Source: Sarcophilus harrisii (taxonomy: Eukaryota > Chordata > Mammalia > Dasyuromorphia > Dasyuridae). Taken from it: 64,000 nucleotides of DNA. Location: contig NC_045428.1 in NCBI RefSeq assembly GCF_902635505.1, forward strand, positions 217,056,301 through 217,120,300, given 5' to 3'. Below the pieces are notes generated by a model, which worked only from the letters and a program-made list of their open reading frames with translations, made no database searches and had not been told where the DNA came from. The translations under genes were made by a program, and so were the position numbers. This document shows positions 39,720 to 52,935 of this stretch, piece by piece. The first letter of the stretch is position 1; each line of letters opens with the position of its first letter.

Positions 39720-42700
39720 ATCTTTGATTTGTTTCTATTTCTGTTTTTTAATTCCATTCAATTCAACCTTCATTAAGGACCAAAATTTGTACTGTGTACA
39801 AAATCTTGGGTTAGTTCCTGGAGTTTAAAAGACATTTCACTGAGTTGTGGAAACACTTCCTTTAAACAGTAAATACAAGGTCACTTCAATGGAAGAGAAT
39901 GAAATATATTGGGGGAGAGATGAGGTGTCTATAAAAGCTTTGCATGTAGGAATTGATACCTGAGCTAAGCCTTGAAAGAAAATGAGGATTCTAAAAGGAG
40001 GAGATGAGAGGAGAGAGCACTGCAGGCATGGAGAGCAGCTTATGCTCAGGTATAGTGATAGCATGTTGGTTTTGGAGAACCAATGAGTGCCAATATCAAC
40101 AATGGTGCTGATAAGTATGAATTTCTCAAGTAAAATTAGGTTTGGTTGACTAAAAACTGAACTCCACAATTCAAAGATTTAGTAAAGATTATGAGAAATC
40201 AGAAGAAAGGACTTAATTAGATTATGATACAGTTTGTCTCTTTAGGAGTCAGCAAACTAACATCCTCAAAGTTGGTATTTATTCACTAAAAAGTTTCACA
40301 ATGACATGGGAATCCATGTCATTTTAAATTGGGTGATCAATGCAACTGTCATTGAGTACTTTGGGCTAGAAAAGGGAACTTGCAAGGCTCAGAGCAGCCA
40401 GGAGGTACAGTGGATAATGTGCCAGGCCTAGAGGCCTCCTGCTCTCAAGGAAAACTTTTTTGGTTTTTCTTTGTATCCCCAGGACTTAGTACAGTGCCTG
40501 GTACACAGGCTAGTTGACTAACTTTTGGGAATGTGTAGGTTCTAATGAATCAGTATAGAGCATATGATTAGAAAATTGTAGGATGGTTTAAGGAGGCAGA
40601 CTGTCATATAGTGAAAACCAATATGTCCAATGAATATCCAAGTAATGTTAAGAGATTTAGAGAAAACATTTCAGAATATTGGGTGGATCCCTTGTAAAAG
40701 CTTTTCAGGAGGACATAGAAGAGTGTTAGGCTAGTTGGGAAGGCATGGATAGAGGCTTAGTAACTATCTGAATGTCATGGTTTTATAGAAATAAGAGATC
40801 TCTGAAACATCTTAGTTCAGTCTTACTAGCTTAGAATTTAGGAGATTGAAATTTCTACTCTATCTTTTCTTATTTAAGAGTTAATAAGATATTTAGAATA
40901 GTCTGTATGTAAAACCTATGTTGAGCTCTAAAAGAAAAGACCAGGAACTAACTAAAAGTTGGGGAGTGGGAATTAGTTGAGGATCTGGAATGTAGCCTAG
41001 TTGTCATCTGAAGCTATTGCCATCTGTCTAAACAACTGGGGGCTTATTGCTAATATTCAAACAATCTTCTGCTTTGGAATTTTTTATTTTTTTGGCTCTT
41101 AATATGAACCCCCATCAGCATAGTAAGAGGTTAGATTTAGAGTTAGTAGGAATCTGAGATTTGGGGAGAGAATCAGAGTCTCCTTCCTTGATTTATTACT
41201 TTGCAGGCTGTGCTTCTGATTCTCCAGACTTTGCCCCAGTTACCCACCTCTAACTCCTTTATCCTTCTTCTTGAGAACAGGAATTGTCTATTTGCCTATA
41301 TTTCTTTCCTCAGTACTTAACACAGTGTCTAGCACTTAGTAAAAATTTATTCTTTTATTCCTTGTATAGTAAGAACTGAAAAGAAATATTATTTAAAACT
41401 TTTCAATGGAAAAATAATATATTTAGTCCTGCAGTTTTTTAGGCAGGCAAGCTGAGAAAAAGATGACTTACAAATATTTATATGTTACTATCCAGAATAG
41501 GGAGCAGTAACCTTTACTGGTAGTAATGTAATAGAAACAATGGTTAGCTCTGCTGTGCCTCTACAGGCTGGCTAACTAAAACTACTATGGTGATTTGCAT
41601 GAATTATCTAAATGAAAAGTATAGAAAGAATTGCTATCACTCTAGTAAGGGACTGAACTCATAGAATGACAATTCAGATAGAATCACTAGAAAAGATAAG
41701 TTTAACTAAAGACTTATGGGCTTCTTCTGGTAAACTGGGGTTCAAGAAACAAAAGAATTGGAGCCCTTAAAATATGTTTAAAAAAAAAAAAAAAAAAAAA
41801 AGCAAAATCTTCATTATAGGACCACAAAAAGCTACAACAGTTCAGCAGAAATCCAACAGATGGCAGCTGAAAGCACTCTTTACCATGGAGGACTGGCAGA
41901 TGGCTGAGTATGAAGAAAGAAGCCCAGGATGGCAACAAACAATTTGGTGAAGTCATTGGACCAATCTCTTTGAGGAAACTTCAATGTAACATTGGAAGCA
42001 AGCATAGGTTGAATTGGGTTGAATCAATGGGCCAAGGATTGGATCTACTATCCTTTCCTGCAGTGGTGGGGCAATTTATAGAAGAAGATATCCCTGTTTG
42101 CAGGAGTGGGTGAAGAGTTCCCTTTTTATTTGTTTTGATATGATATTGAAGGAAGGAGGGAAGGAAGGAAAAAAGGGAAGAAGAAAAAAAGGAAGGGAGG
42201 GAGTGAGGGAAAGAGAGAAAGAAGAAGGGAGGGAGGGAGGGAAAGATGAAGAGATTGCCTGACATCTAGGAAGGGGATGGGAATAAGAAGGGGAAAATCT
42301 GAAACAAGGCTATGCAAGGTGTTGTGCCAAAGTTCCCTTTTAATGTAGTGACCCCGTTTCTCCGATTGTCCTATTTAGTTATTCTGCCTCAGGTTATAAC
42401 CTTTCTTTCTTAATGAGAAAAAAGTCTACCTCAGTTGCTCTGCCCCAAAACCCCAGGCTATAATCTTATTCCCTATTAAATGGTTGATGAGATGAAGTTT
42501 TTATATCTTTAGGTTATAGACATTCTCTTCTTAATATTTGACAGGATAAAGGTTTATCCATTTTAGATGTCATTAGAATATCAGTAACCTCCCTCCATTG
42601 TGTTATCCTAGGGGCCTCCCCCACCATTAGGTTATCCCCACCTAGGTACCTCCCCCATTATGTAATTGTTCTTGTTATCCTATAAAAAAGCTTGCTGTCC

Positions 42701-44908
42701 CAATACTCGGGCTGGACTCTTTGAGATGATAGTCTCTTCCAGCCCTGGGATCAAACCTGGATCCATTGGTCCCAGTATATCTCTCCATTTAAAAAAACTA
42801 TTGAATTGGTCTCTAATCTCTTGTCTTGCTCAGTTTCTTTGGCATTACACAAGGGTCACTGTTGAAAAATTATCCTTGTGTATGTTTTGAAAAGAAAAAG
42901 TTAAAAAAAAGAAAAAAAGAAAAGAAAATCATAGAACCTTAAAAAAAGAGGGAGAGAAGGAAGAAGGGAGGGAAGAAGGGAAGAGAAGGAGGAAAGAAGG
43001 GAACAAGGGAAGGAAGAGAAGGAGGAAGGAAGTGAAGAAGAGAGGGAGGAAGGGAGAAAAAGAGAAACACTTTCTGATATGTCCATTGTAGAATTCTATA
43101 TATACACAAGAGTTTTACTTTACTTTTCAATGAGGAATGGAAGGAAAATGAATGTTTCTTATTTAAAAATAAAAATGACTGGCAAAGTAAAATGAATGTT
43201 GTTAGAGATAATTTTAGTACATGCTGGCTAACATATGTCTTGGATCTACCTTAACTTTCATGGAATACTGGTAATACCTATAAATGGCTGGTATTTTTTA
43301 ATCACTTAATCAACAAGCATATATGAATTGCCTGCTATGTGCTAGTCATTGTACTATATATGAGGGATAAAATAATAAAAACAAATCAATCTCTGCCCTC
43401 AAGGAACTTTCTATCAAGGGAGAAAACATGTACATAAGTACAAACAAAATAAACAATATTGTTAATGATAATCTGAAATATATATGAACAATACAACAAT
43501 GACTTATTTTACCTTTTACAGAGATAGCCCACAATGAGCACTATAATGAAAGTAATTCCAGGAAGTAACACCATTAATACTGGCAAAAGATTATCTTTAT
43601 GGACTTCATGACCTGCTAGAATAAGAATATTAGATTATCACAGATGCTGATCTCAATTTTTTCTTGTTCCGTGTGAAGTAATTTGCTCAGTTTTCTGGCT
43701 TGGACAGGGAGAGCCAATAGCCTATGACTTCTGCAACTTGTCTGGTAATTTTGTTTAGTGGAAATCACCTGTCTGCCTTTGTAAATGTCATCTGACCCTG
43801 CTAGTGATAAATCCTCTATTAATTTTCAGGGAATGAGAATGTTTATAGTCATAAACTATTGGAACTTTAGAAATCTAATCCAGTCCCTTATTTTTTTAAG
43901 TGAAGAAAATAATAATCAAATACTTAGTCAAAGTCAGTTAGCAAGGGGACACAGTATTCTCTGGAACATCAGCTCCAAAGATAACCAATTTGCTTTAATC
44001 TTAAAACTTTTCTTTCCTATTCCTTCTCTTTTTTTTTTTTTTTTTTTTTGCTTTTACAAAGTCAAAACTGGTCCAATGACAGTTTCTATGGCCACTCTTT
44101 CCATAAGATATTCAACAAAAGTAATAAACATCTCCGATTACAGTAAAATCTTCCATATCTCTACTTTCCCCATCCTAGTTTTAACATATCTCAGGTCAGC
44201 ATAAGAAATTGAATAGGAATTTTGAAGGAGTTTTGTGGAAGCTGCAAATGACATGCTAAGGCTAGCAGATGACACAAAAAAGTTTAGAAACTCAGAAAAG
44301 CATAAAATATATGTATAATATTGTATCATATCAATATTCTATAAAAGAAAAAAAATTCAGACTTTTCTCTGGTGTGAAGGGAGGGTCAAAAAATTTTACT
44401 TGGATTTCCAGATTATGGAGGTATTATGCCCTAAGCTTTGCAGTATAGAAAGGATAATGGCATTTCTCTAATAATTATTTTTCAAATATATATTTGTTTA
44501 GTAATTTTTTTTGAAATCACAAATGTTAAAAACCTTGTTATTATTTTACTGATGTGTTTGATATATAATGATTCTGTAGTAGTAACCCAAACTATTTAAA
44601 TAAAAATAAAATATATGAATTGATGCTGAGTGAATCTAGGAGAATCAAGAAAACATTGTACACAAATATCACAATATTGTTTGATGATCAACTAGGATAA
44701 ACTTAATTCTTCTCAGCAATTTAGTGATCTAAGGCAATTCCTAGAAATTTTGGATGGAAAATGCCATCTACATCAGAGAGAGTATGAAGACTGAATGCAG
44801 ATCAAAGCATACTATTTGCATTTTTTTCTTCTGTTTTTTTTTTCTTTCTTGTAGTTTTCCCTTTTGTTCTGATTTTTCTTTCCCAACATGATTCATATGG
44901 AAATAAAA

Positions 44909-44959
<51 letters not shown>

Positions 44960-47900
44960 TATATATCAAACCTAAAAATTTAACATTTAATAAAAAATAA
45001 ATACAAATAAAATAAGCATAATAAAATGATGTAAGTGAATAGAAGGTAACTTTACAAGCAATGGAATGCAAAACACTTCTTTAGAGTAAAAGAACTGGAT
45101 TAAAAGTTTAAGTAACACTTTTGCCACTGACAGTCATTAAAGCGTACATATTCAGACTATGTATTACACATGCTTCATATATGATAATATAGTGTATCTG
45201 TTTCCACTACAATCAGGAATGTCTGAGGACTGCAACCTACAAATACCCACATTAACTACACTTGTGACTAGAACCAATTATTCTTTCTTCTCCCTTCTCC
45301 TATCATAAATGGCCAATGGTAAACTATTTTCTTTGCTTGGACTGGGGAGCTGTTTTAGTCCTAGTCTTTTGAAATCACATTACATCCAAAATACCATGCC
45401 AAACATGCAAAATATTCATGAAAATTGGGGGCTCATCTTGGTTAATTCAAATGAAAACAATTTACTCCCCAAATATTAACATGTTAACTGGCTTTCCTCT
45501 CTAATATTAGATGTAAAAAAGCACAAAGGAAATATATAAATCTAAGAATAAGTCAAATTTGTCAAGTCATAAACAAAAACTATTTGTAAGAATGCATAGA
45601 TGGCAATGCTCTACTGAGTAGATTTTAGAATGAGGCAGATCCAAGTTAAAAGACTGGTCAATTCTCTTCTGCTGTTTCACCTTATCTGATATTTAAAGGC
45701 CTTCACTTAAAGGGAATCCATCGTCTCCCAAAGCAGCCATCTTCATTTTGGGGTAGTTTTAATTGCAAGGAACATTTTCTTTATATCAAGTCAAACTCTT
45801 CTATCCACTATTCATTTCTCCAATTTGTCCTTCAAAGTGTTGCTAGAATAATTTTCCACGTGATGCACCCCTCAAAAATTTTTTGTTTTGTTTTTAAAAT
45901 TAGTTGAATCAGCTTTCCAACTATCATGTTAACTAATTTCAGAGACAGGAAAGCAAATTCATAGAAATTTTCCATCTTAAATCAATAAGAATACTCTTTA
46001 GCGCTTCCATTTAATCAAAACAACTCAGATATACAAAGCATAGATCTTTTCATGAAACTCATATACTCAAAATCTTCATAGGCTTTATAGTGTCATTTTT
46101 TTTTTTTTTTTTTTTTTTTGCTGAGGCTACTGGGGTTAAGTGACTTGCCCAGGGTCACATAGCTAGTTAGTGTTAAGTGACTGAGACCAGATTTGAACTC
46201 AGTTGCTCCTGACTTCAGGGCTGGTGCTATCTCCACTGCACCATCTAGCTGCCCCTATAGTGGCATTTAAGTAAACTGACATTCAAGACCCTCACAAACT
46301 GGTAACTAACTTATTAGTTCATATTACTACTGCTATGCCCCAATAAAACTAGATTACTTTGGGGGAGTCAGGGAGATACATGAGGCAAATATGCTTGGTT
46401 TAAAATCAGAGCTCCTTGCTTTTGACTTAACTTGCTTTTGACACTAGCTGCAGGTTCATTACTTATAGGACCATTTAACTGGTTTGACCCCAGATGAGAA
46501 TCAAACTACAAAAAGTGTGAGAGGAGGTTTGTCTAAGATATATGATGGTCACATATACATTTTCAGAGATACAGTGTAGAAATTTTTCCTGGGATTCTGC
46601 TTCTTGGAGAAAAATATTAGCATTTTGTCCTATTTATATGAGACTTGGATAGTTAGTTTCCAAGTGTGTTTATTTTACAAATTAGGGCTGTTCCTTTGAG
46701 AGAATTTTTGTATGGTTGAATGCTTAAATACTAACAATTGTATCACTGTACCAATCCCAAATGTGGAAGCTGACATGATCAAGATGAATGTCACACCCTA
46801 AGAACACAATATTGCCTAGAGTTCTCCTAAAGTACGCTAACAGCCATCATGTCCCCACAGCTTGAGGGCTTTGTTTATGAAGTTTCCCATGTTTGGAATG
46901 TCTCCCCTCCTTTCAAATGTTGGGTTCCTACAGAACTCTCTTCCATTAAACTTGCACTGATCTTCTGTTAGTAAAACACTGAGAGAAAGAGCTTCTCAGG
47001 GAAAATAAACTATTTTTATCATACCTCATTTGGAGACTGGGAATGTGAATTCTTTCATAAAACCTGCAACACTGTCCTAGGGACTCCCATCACTGTTAGG
47101 GTATTTCACCCCTCAACAGCTCTATAACTCAGGAGAGAAGGGAATCTGTCTATAGAATTGGGAGTCATTTTTTTTTTTTTTTTTAAGATGTGACAGCTGA
47201 GCCTGATATGGTACAGTTTCTATACTGTTATACCTTTCTTCCCCTAGACTTTGGGGAAGATATAGCAGTAATTCTGAGGTCCCCTGCCTTAGAGTGCTAT
47301 TTTCTTCTGTGCCAGTTCTTTTTTTTTTAAATAAAGCTTTTTATTTTCAGAACACATGCATAAATTTCAGCATCCATTCTTGCAAAACCTTGTGTTTCAA
47401 ACTATTTTTCTCCCTCTGTTGTGCCACAGGTCTCTTTTATTGTCCTGCCTCAGTTTCTCTAAATTTTTCTGCCTCTGTTTCCCTGAACTGTGGTGCCTCA
47501 GTTCCTTGAATTGTTCTGCCTCAATCCCCCTGGTTACAACCCCCCTTTCTGACCATTAGGACTGAGATAATCAGGGCTGTAGCTGGCCACTCTGACATTC
47601 CAATAGAGTCATAAAACTCCAGATGTTCTATCTCAGACACCTAATTGGTATCCTCTATCTCTAAATTCAGACTTCCTGGCTCCTAAATTCTCTTAAATTA
47701 TTAAGAATTTATGGCCCTACCCCCCAACCTGTCAGAACCGGATTGATGTTCCCTTCTTGAGGATTCCCACTCACCACATTTTAGACTCCACTCCTCCTGC
47801 CTTGGACTCTACCTTGATAGCTTAAGAGCCACAGATAAAAAAAAAAAAAAATTGGAATCTCACATTCCTTGCTGGATTCTTTGAGAAGAAAGTCTAATTC

Positions 47901-50900
47901 AGCCCTGGGACTAAAATGGATCCTTTTGATTCCAAAAAATCTCTCCCTCTCAGAAATCCAAATAAAATGTTAAAAACTCTCTAATCTCTATCTTGCCTTA
48001 ATTTCTCCAGTATTACACCTTCCCCTTGCCCTCTCTTCTAAATAGCAAGTAATCCAATATGTTAAACATGTGCAATTCTTCTATATGTATTTCCACAATT
48101 ATCATGCTTCACAAGAAAAATCAAATCAAAAAAGAAAAAAAAATAAAACATGAGAAAGAAAATAAAATGGAGTCAAACAACAATTTAAAAAATGGAAATA
48201 TTATTTTGTAATTCACACTCAGTTCCCATAGTCCTCTTTCTGTGTGCAGATGGTTCTCTCCCATCACAAGATCATTGAAACTGGCCTGAATGAGCTAATT
48301 GTTGAAAAGAGCTATTTCCATCAGAATTGATCATTATTGTATAATCTTGCTGTTGCCCTTTACAGTAATCACTTGGGTCTGCTCACTTCACTTAGCATCA
48401 ATTCATGCAAGTCGCTCCGGGACTTTCTAAAATCATCTTCCTGATTGTTTCTAATAGAATGATAATATTCTACAACATTCATACACCATAACTTATTCAG
48501 CTATTCTTCAACTTCTGGCAGCCACTCAGTTTGCTATCTGTTCCATACTCTAAGACAACACACTTTCAATGAATTTAAACAAAAGATGGCTTAATTCAAT
48601 TCCAAAAGATTTGTAAAAGAGGGAACCATCTGCATTCAGAAAGAGGACTACAGGGACTGAATGTGAATTATAACATACTATTTTCACTTTTGTTGTTTGC
48701 TTGCTTGTTTTTTCTTCCTCTTTTTTTCCCTTTTGATCTGATTTTTCTTGTGCAGCATAATAAATGTAGAAATTGCACATATTTAACCTATATTGGATTA
48801 CTTGCTGTCTAGGAGAGGAGGGAGGTTTGGAGGGAGGGAGAAAAATTTGGAACATAAGGTTTTTCAAGAGTGAATGTTGAAAACTATTTTTGCATATATT
48901 TTGGAAAATAAAAAGCTATTAGCATATAAAAGAAAAAAATTATTCTCTACTATTAAAAAAAAAGATGGCAAAAAAAAAAAAGAAAAAAAAAGATGGCCTA
49001 ATTTATTATCTAAAAAAATATCAGTCTGGAAGGGGAAGACTCTCAAAGTTTCCGGAACTGAAAACAATTGCTGTTTATGCTTATGCTAAACCACCAGACC
49101 TGAAACAATGAGCTACTGAGACTTGGGCTGGGGGCTATTTTTGATCTTTCAGTGAAAGCTAGAGTGATTTAAATTTAAAGGCTTAGTCAAGTCTGTCTTT
49201 GCCTAGGTCAAGACAATAGTCAAGCTCTATTTGTAAAAAAAAAAAAAAAGGGGGGGGGGAAAAAAAAAAAAAAACCTGTTCTATTGTTTTTAAAGTGATA
49301 TTTCAAGAAATCATAGATGAAAACTACAAAGGCCTATACGGCCACCAAATGCACCAACTGTAGAAAATGTAGTAGCTGACAGATTTTCTAAATCCCGAAA
49401 TTTGTCCCATATGCTGAACTGGAATGTTATCTGAAATTTCCTTCCTTTTCCACAAAATTTGCTAACCAAATATACATAAAGATTATATGCTTTCTCTTGT
49501 AAGCAACAATCTATGAGGACATGAACTATTTCTCTTTCTTGCTGATCCTTGAGTCCAAGCTTTAGAAGCTTTTCAAATGCATCCAAAACATTTTCACTAA
49601 TCATTAATGTACAAAAAATATTTCTTCTGATATCCGTGTTCATTCTCTGCCTTCTGGCAAGCTCAAGTATCTTTGAACTAACAGTTCCTTTAAGTTGTTT
49701 CAACTGGCTATTATTGCTGCTGTCAATCATTGAGGCACTACTCCATGATGACCCTACATTCCATCCCCTGCCCATCTGTTCTGCATTCAAAAGGCTTTCC
49801 CAAAAGACTTGAAGTTGAGTTTCCTTACCAGAACCACTATTTCGAATCATTGTTCTCTGGAATTTTCTTAGTTTTTCCACAGGTTCAGGGTCATAGCCTG
49901 GAATTTTGCACATGTCATTATTCTTTAGTGCCAGTATAGTCTTAAGCATGAATCGAATCCTTGTCTGATCTTGAGATTTCTTTACTACTTCATTGGCTTT
50001 AGTCTGGGCTTCACTGATCAGCTTCTTCAGGGACAACGCATCATCTTTTCTCAAAAAACTGACATTTTTCAGCATTAGGAGAATTAATTCAATGTCCTTT
50101 TTTTGGTGAAAGTTCTAATAAGCCTTTTTTAGAATGCCAAAGATGAGTAGAGATTGTACCACATGGAAGTTATATAAATAGGCAATTATGGCAAAGAGGT
50201 TGTCACATTCTTTTCTGTAATATTCTTCTCTAAAATGTAATATTCTCTGGGAGCAGATTTCTTGGGGGCTTCTGAAGGCAGCCTTAGTTTCAGTTCAGTA
50301 ATCACCCCAAATTCAGCCAGGGGTTAAAGTCTTGTCTCCTTCACTTGGGGCTTGGCTAGTTTTTCTTAGAGGCCTTCTGGATCTTAGTTTCAGTGAAGAA
50401 GCAAAGGAGGACAGCCTGCCACCACTTCTTTGGTCTTCCTTAGTTCTCCCCGACTGCCTTCTCTGGCTTCTGAATCTCCCAAATTTCCAAAGGTTTCTGC
50501 TTCAGCCTCCAGCCACAACAAAAGTTGAAGATGCAATGAATCTGTCTCAGCCTCTGAGAGGTTCTAATGAGCTTGTCCTTTCTGGCCCTGAGAGCTTCTC
50601 CTTATATACCCCACACTGAGTATACACCAATCATTATATCACTAGGAAACCATTATTTGTTGTAGGATTAAATCAGTGCTAAACTACATTTAACTATTAT
50701 CTCCTTAATTCCACTTAATACCTTGTTTCAAGTTCTGGCCCATAACATCTCCTTATAGGATTAAATCAATCATATTGAACCATGCTAAATTAGATAACTA
50801 TTGGCTCTTATCAATTCCACTGACTTAGCACCTTGTTTCAAGTTCTGGCCCATAACACTTTTCCCTCACTACCACTTTTATGTATTTCATCAAATTTCTT

Positions 50901-52887
50901 TACTACAGCTTCCAAAAAATGAACACCAACCTCAATTCCTATGTATGGTAAAGAATGCTAACCAAAAGGACACGCTCCATCAACAACCTGGCAGGCATCA
51001 CAGCTTCAGTTACACAAGCATTCATGAGAACATTTGTCAAAGTATCATTCATATCCTTTCTACTGTTCGCCATGTATATCTCTTCAAGCTGTTCACTTAT
51101 AGAAGCCATGTTAGGTTTACTCAACCAGTTAATTAGACCTTTCACATTTTTCTTTAACCTTTCTAGTTCTTTCTTTTTCGCATCCACTGTTTCCTCAGAT
51201 CTTCTCACATGAGGCAGAATATACTTTGCACTTTTACAAAGAATCTCACTGGGGGAGCTGTCATCTTCGGGGGAGAAGTCCCTACTCTCTTAGTCGGCAA
51301 AATGCACCCGCTTTTTTGCATTTTTTTTTTCGGCTTCTATCTGGGGGACTGTATCATCTTCCTCCTTTTTCTCCTCCTCTTCCTCTTCCTCATCTTCTAG
51401 GAGACTATCCTCCAGAATAGCCTCATCGCCATCCTCCTACCTCCTCCTCCCCATCATTGCTGTCCATCTCGGAGCCTTCATCCAAGCTTCCCTGGAGGGC
51501 AGCAGGGCCACGGTCCCCTCCCCATTCTCCTTCTCGTACAAGGCGGAGGGGACGGATAAATTGTCCCAGCTTTTTTGAAACATAAATAATAATGTATAAA
51601 GATATCTATGAATTTCTTAAATTTTTCCATTTTAATCATTTTACAGATGAAGAAATGTACACATGTTAAGGTGCAGTGCCTTACCAGGGTCTGTTAGGAA
51701 AATTCCTATTGAAATGGTAAGATGATCTTGTAGGAATCTTGGATCCTTCATCATTATGTGACTAAAAGAATGAAAGATCTCACACACACACACACACACA
51801 TCCCAGTATGTTGTTGCATAAGCTGCAATATTTTTAATGGTAGTCTTTTGGCAATAACTAATCTTGAGGACTTGATTATTGAAAAGTCAGTTCCGGAGTA
51901 GACTGAATTATTCATGGAAAATTATAAAACTCCTTCAATGACCCCAAACTTCTCCTGGAAAGGAGTGTCTATCTTTTCAGACCAATAATCTACGGGTCTG
52001 GTTGGTTGGCTGAGTGCTATGTAACACTCATTACTTACTAAAAAAATTAAAACTGAGTAATGCTGGGAGGATAGTGAAGAGATGGATTTAGGTGTAAGCA
52101 GGTTGCAATTCTTAATGTATAGGGACTATAAGGAAGAACCAGAGTACAGGATATTATACAAATTTTTATAATCAAAAAAGAAGATGGACTGGTCATGTGA
52201 CCAGAACAAATTGTTGAATTAATCACTAGGCTCTACTAGATATCAAGAGAAATGAAAGAGTGCCCTACATATATTAAGTAGAACCAATTGAGTTAACTCT
52301 TGGATATGGATATGGATATAGATATGGATAGCTGAATAAGATAAGTAGATGAGTAATGATCTGTGGCTGAGAAGGGAACATCCATATCATGAAATAACAG
52401 ATTCATTAATGTGAGAAGTGAATGGGCATTTATTTGGTTGCCACAGTTATGAAAATTAAATTGGAGAAATGAAACTTAAAAGATAAAACTGAAACCAAGA
52501 AGGACATTAAAGAATAATCAGGAGTGGAGCTTTATATTTGAACAAGAGCCCCCTGGACTTTGACATTGCCCTGTGGGAGATATACCAATCAAATTTCCCT
52601 TCTACAACATGTTAGAATTAAAGAGAAGCACACTTACCAAATTCTTGAGTCTCACTCCATGTACTCCAATTTTTATTACCATACTTTTTTTTTGTTCTTA
52701 TTTTCACAGTATATTTTCCATAATTAATTTTGTAATTATATCTTGTGATTTTATCAATATTAAGGACCTTGAAGACAAAATAAATTTTAAAATATCTGTC
52801 CACATACTCACTGACAATAATACAAATGTGTTCTAGATGCTAGAAGTAAATATATAAAAAGCCTTATGATTCTAGGAGGAGGAATAT

Positions 52888-52935
<48 letters not shown>

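Noticed and set aside
41981-42317. Leucine/phenylalanine/proline-rich minus frames
   Set aside because: Translation of the GGAA purine tract; the same applies near 42901-43130.
44768-45071. Frames with long Ile-Tyr alternation
   Set aside because: They translate the (TA)n microsatellite and L1 3' UTR.
46099-46255. tRNA gene candidate
   Set aside because: It is a tRNA/MIR-derived SINE with poly-T start and target duplication; no intact cloverleaf was seen here or in the other SINE heads.
47325-48925. Single twin-primed (5'-inverted) L1
   Set aside because: Both oppositely oriented halves have their own 3' UTR and tail, so two insertions are needed.
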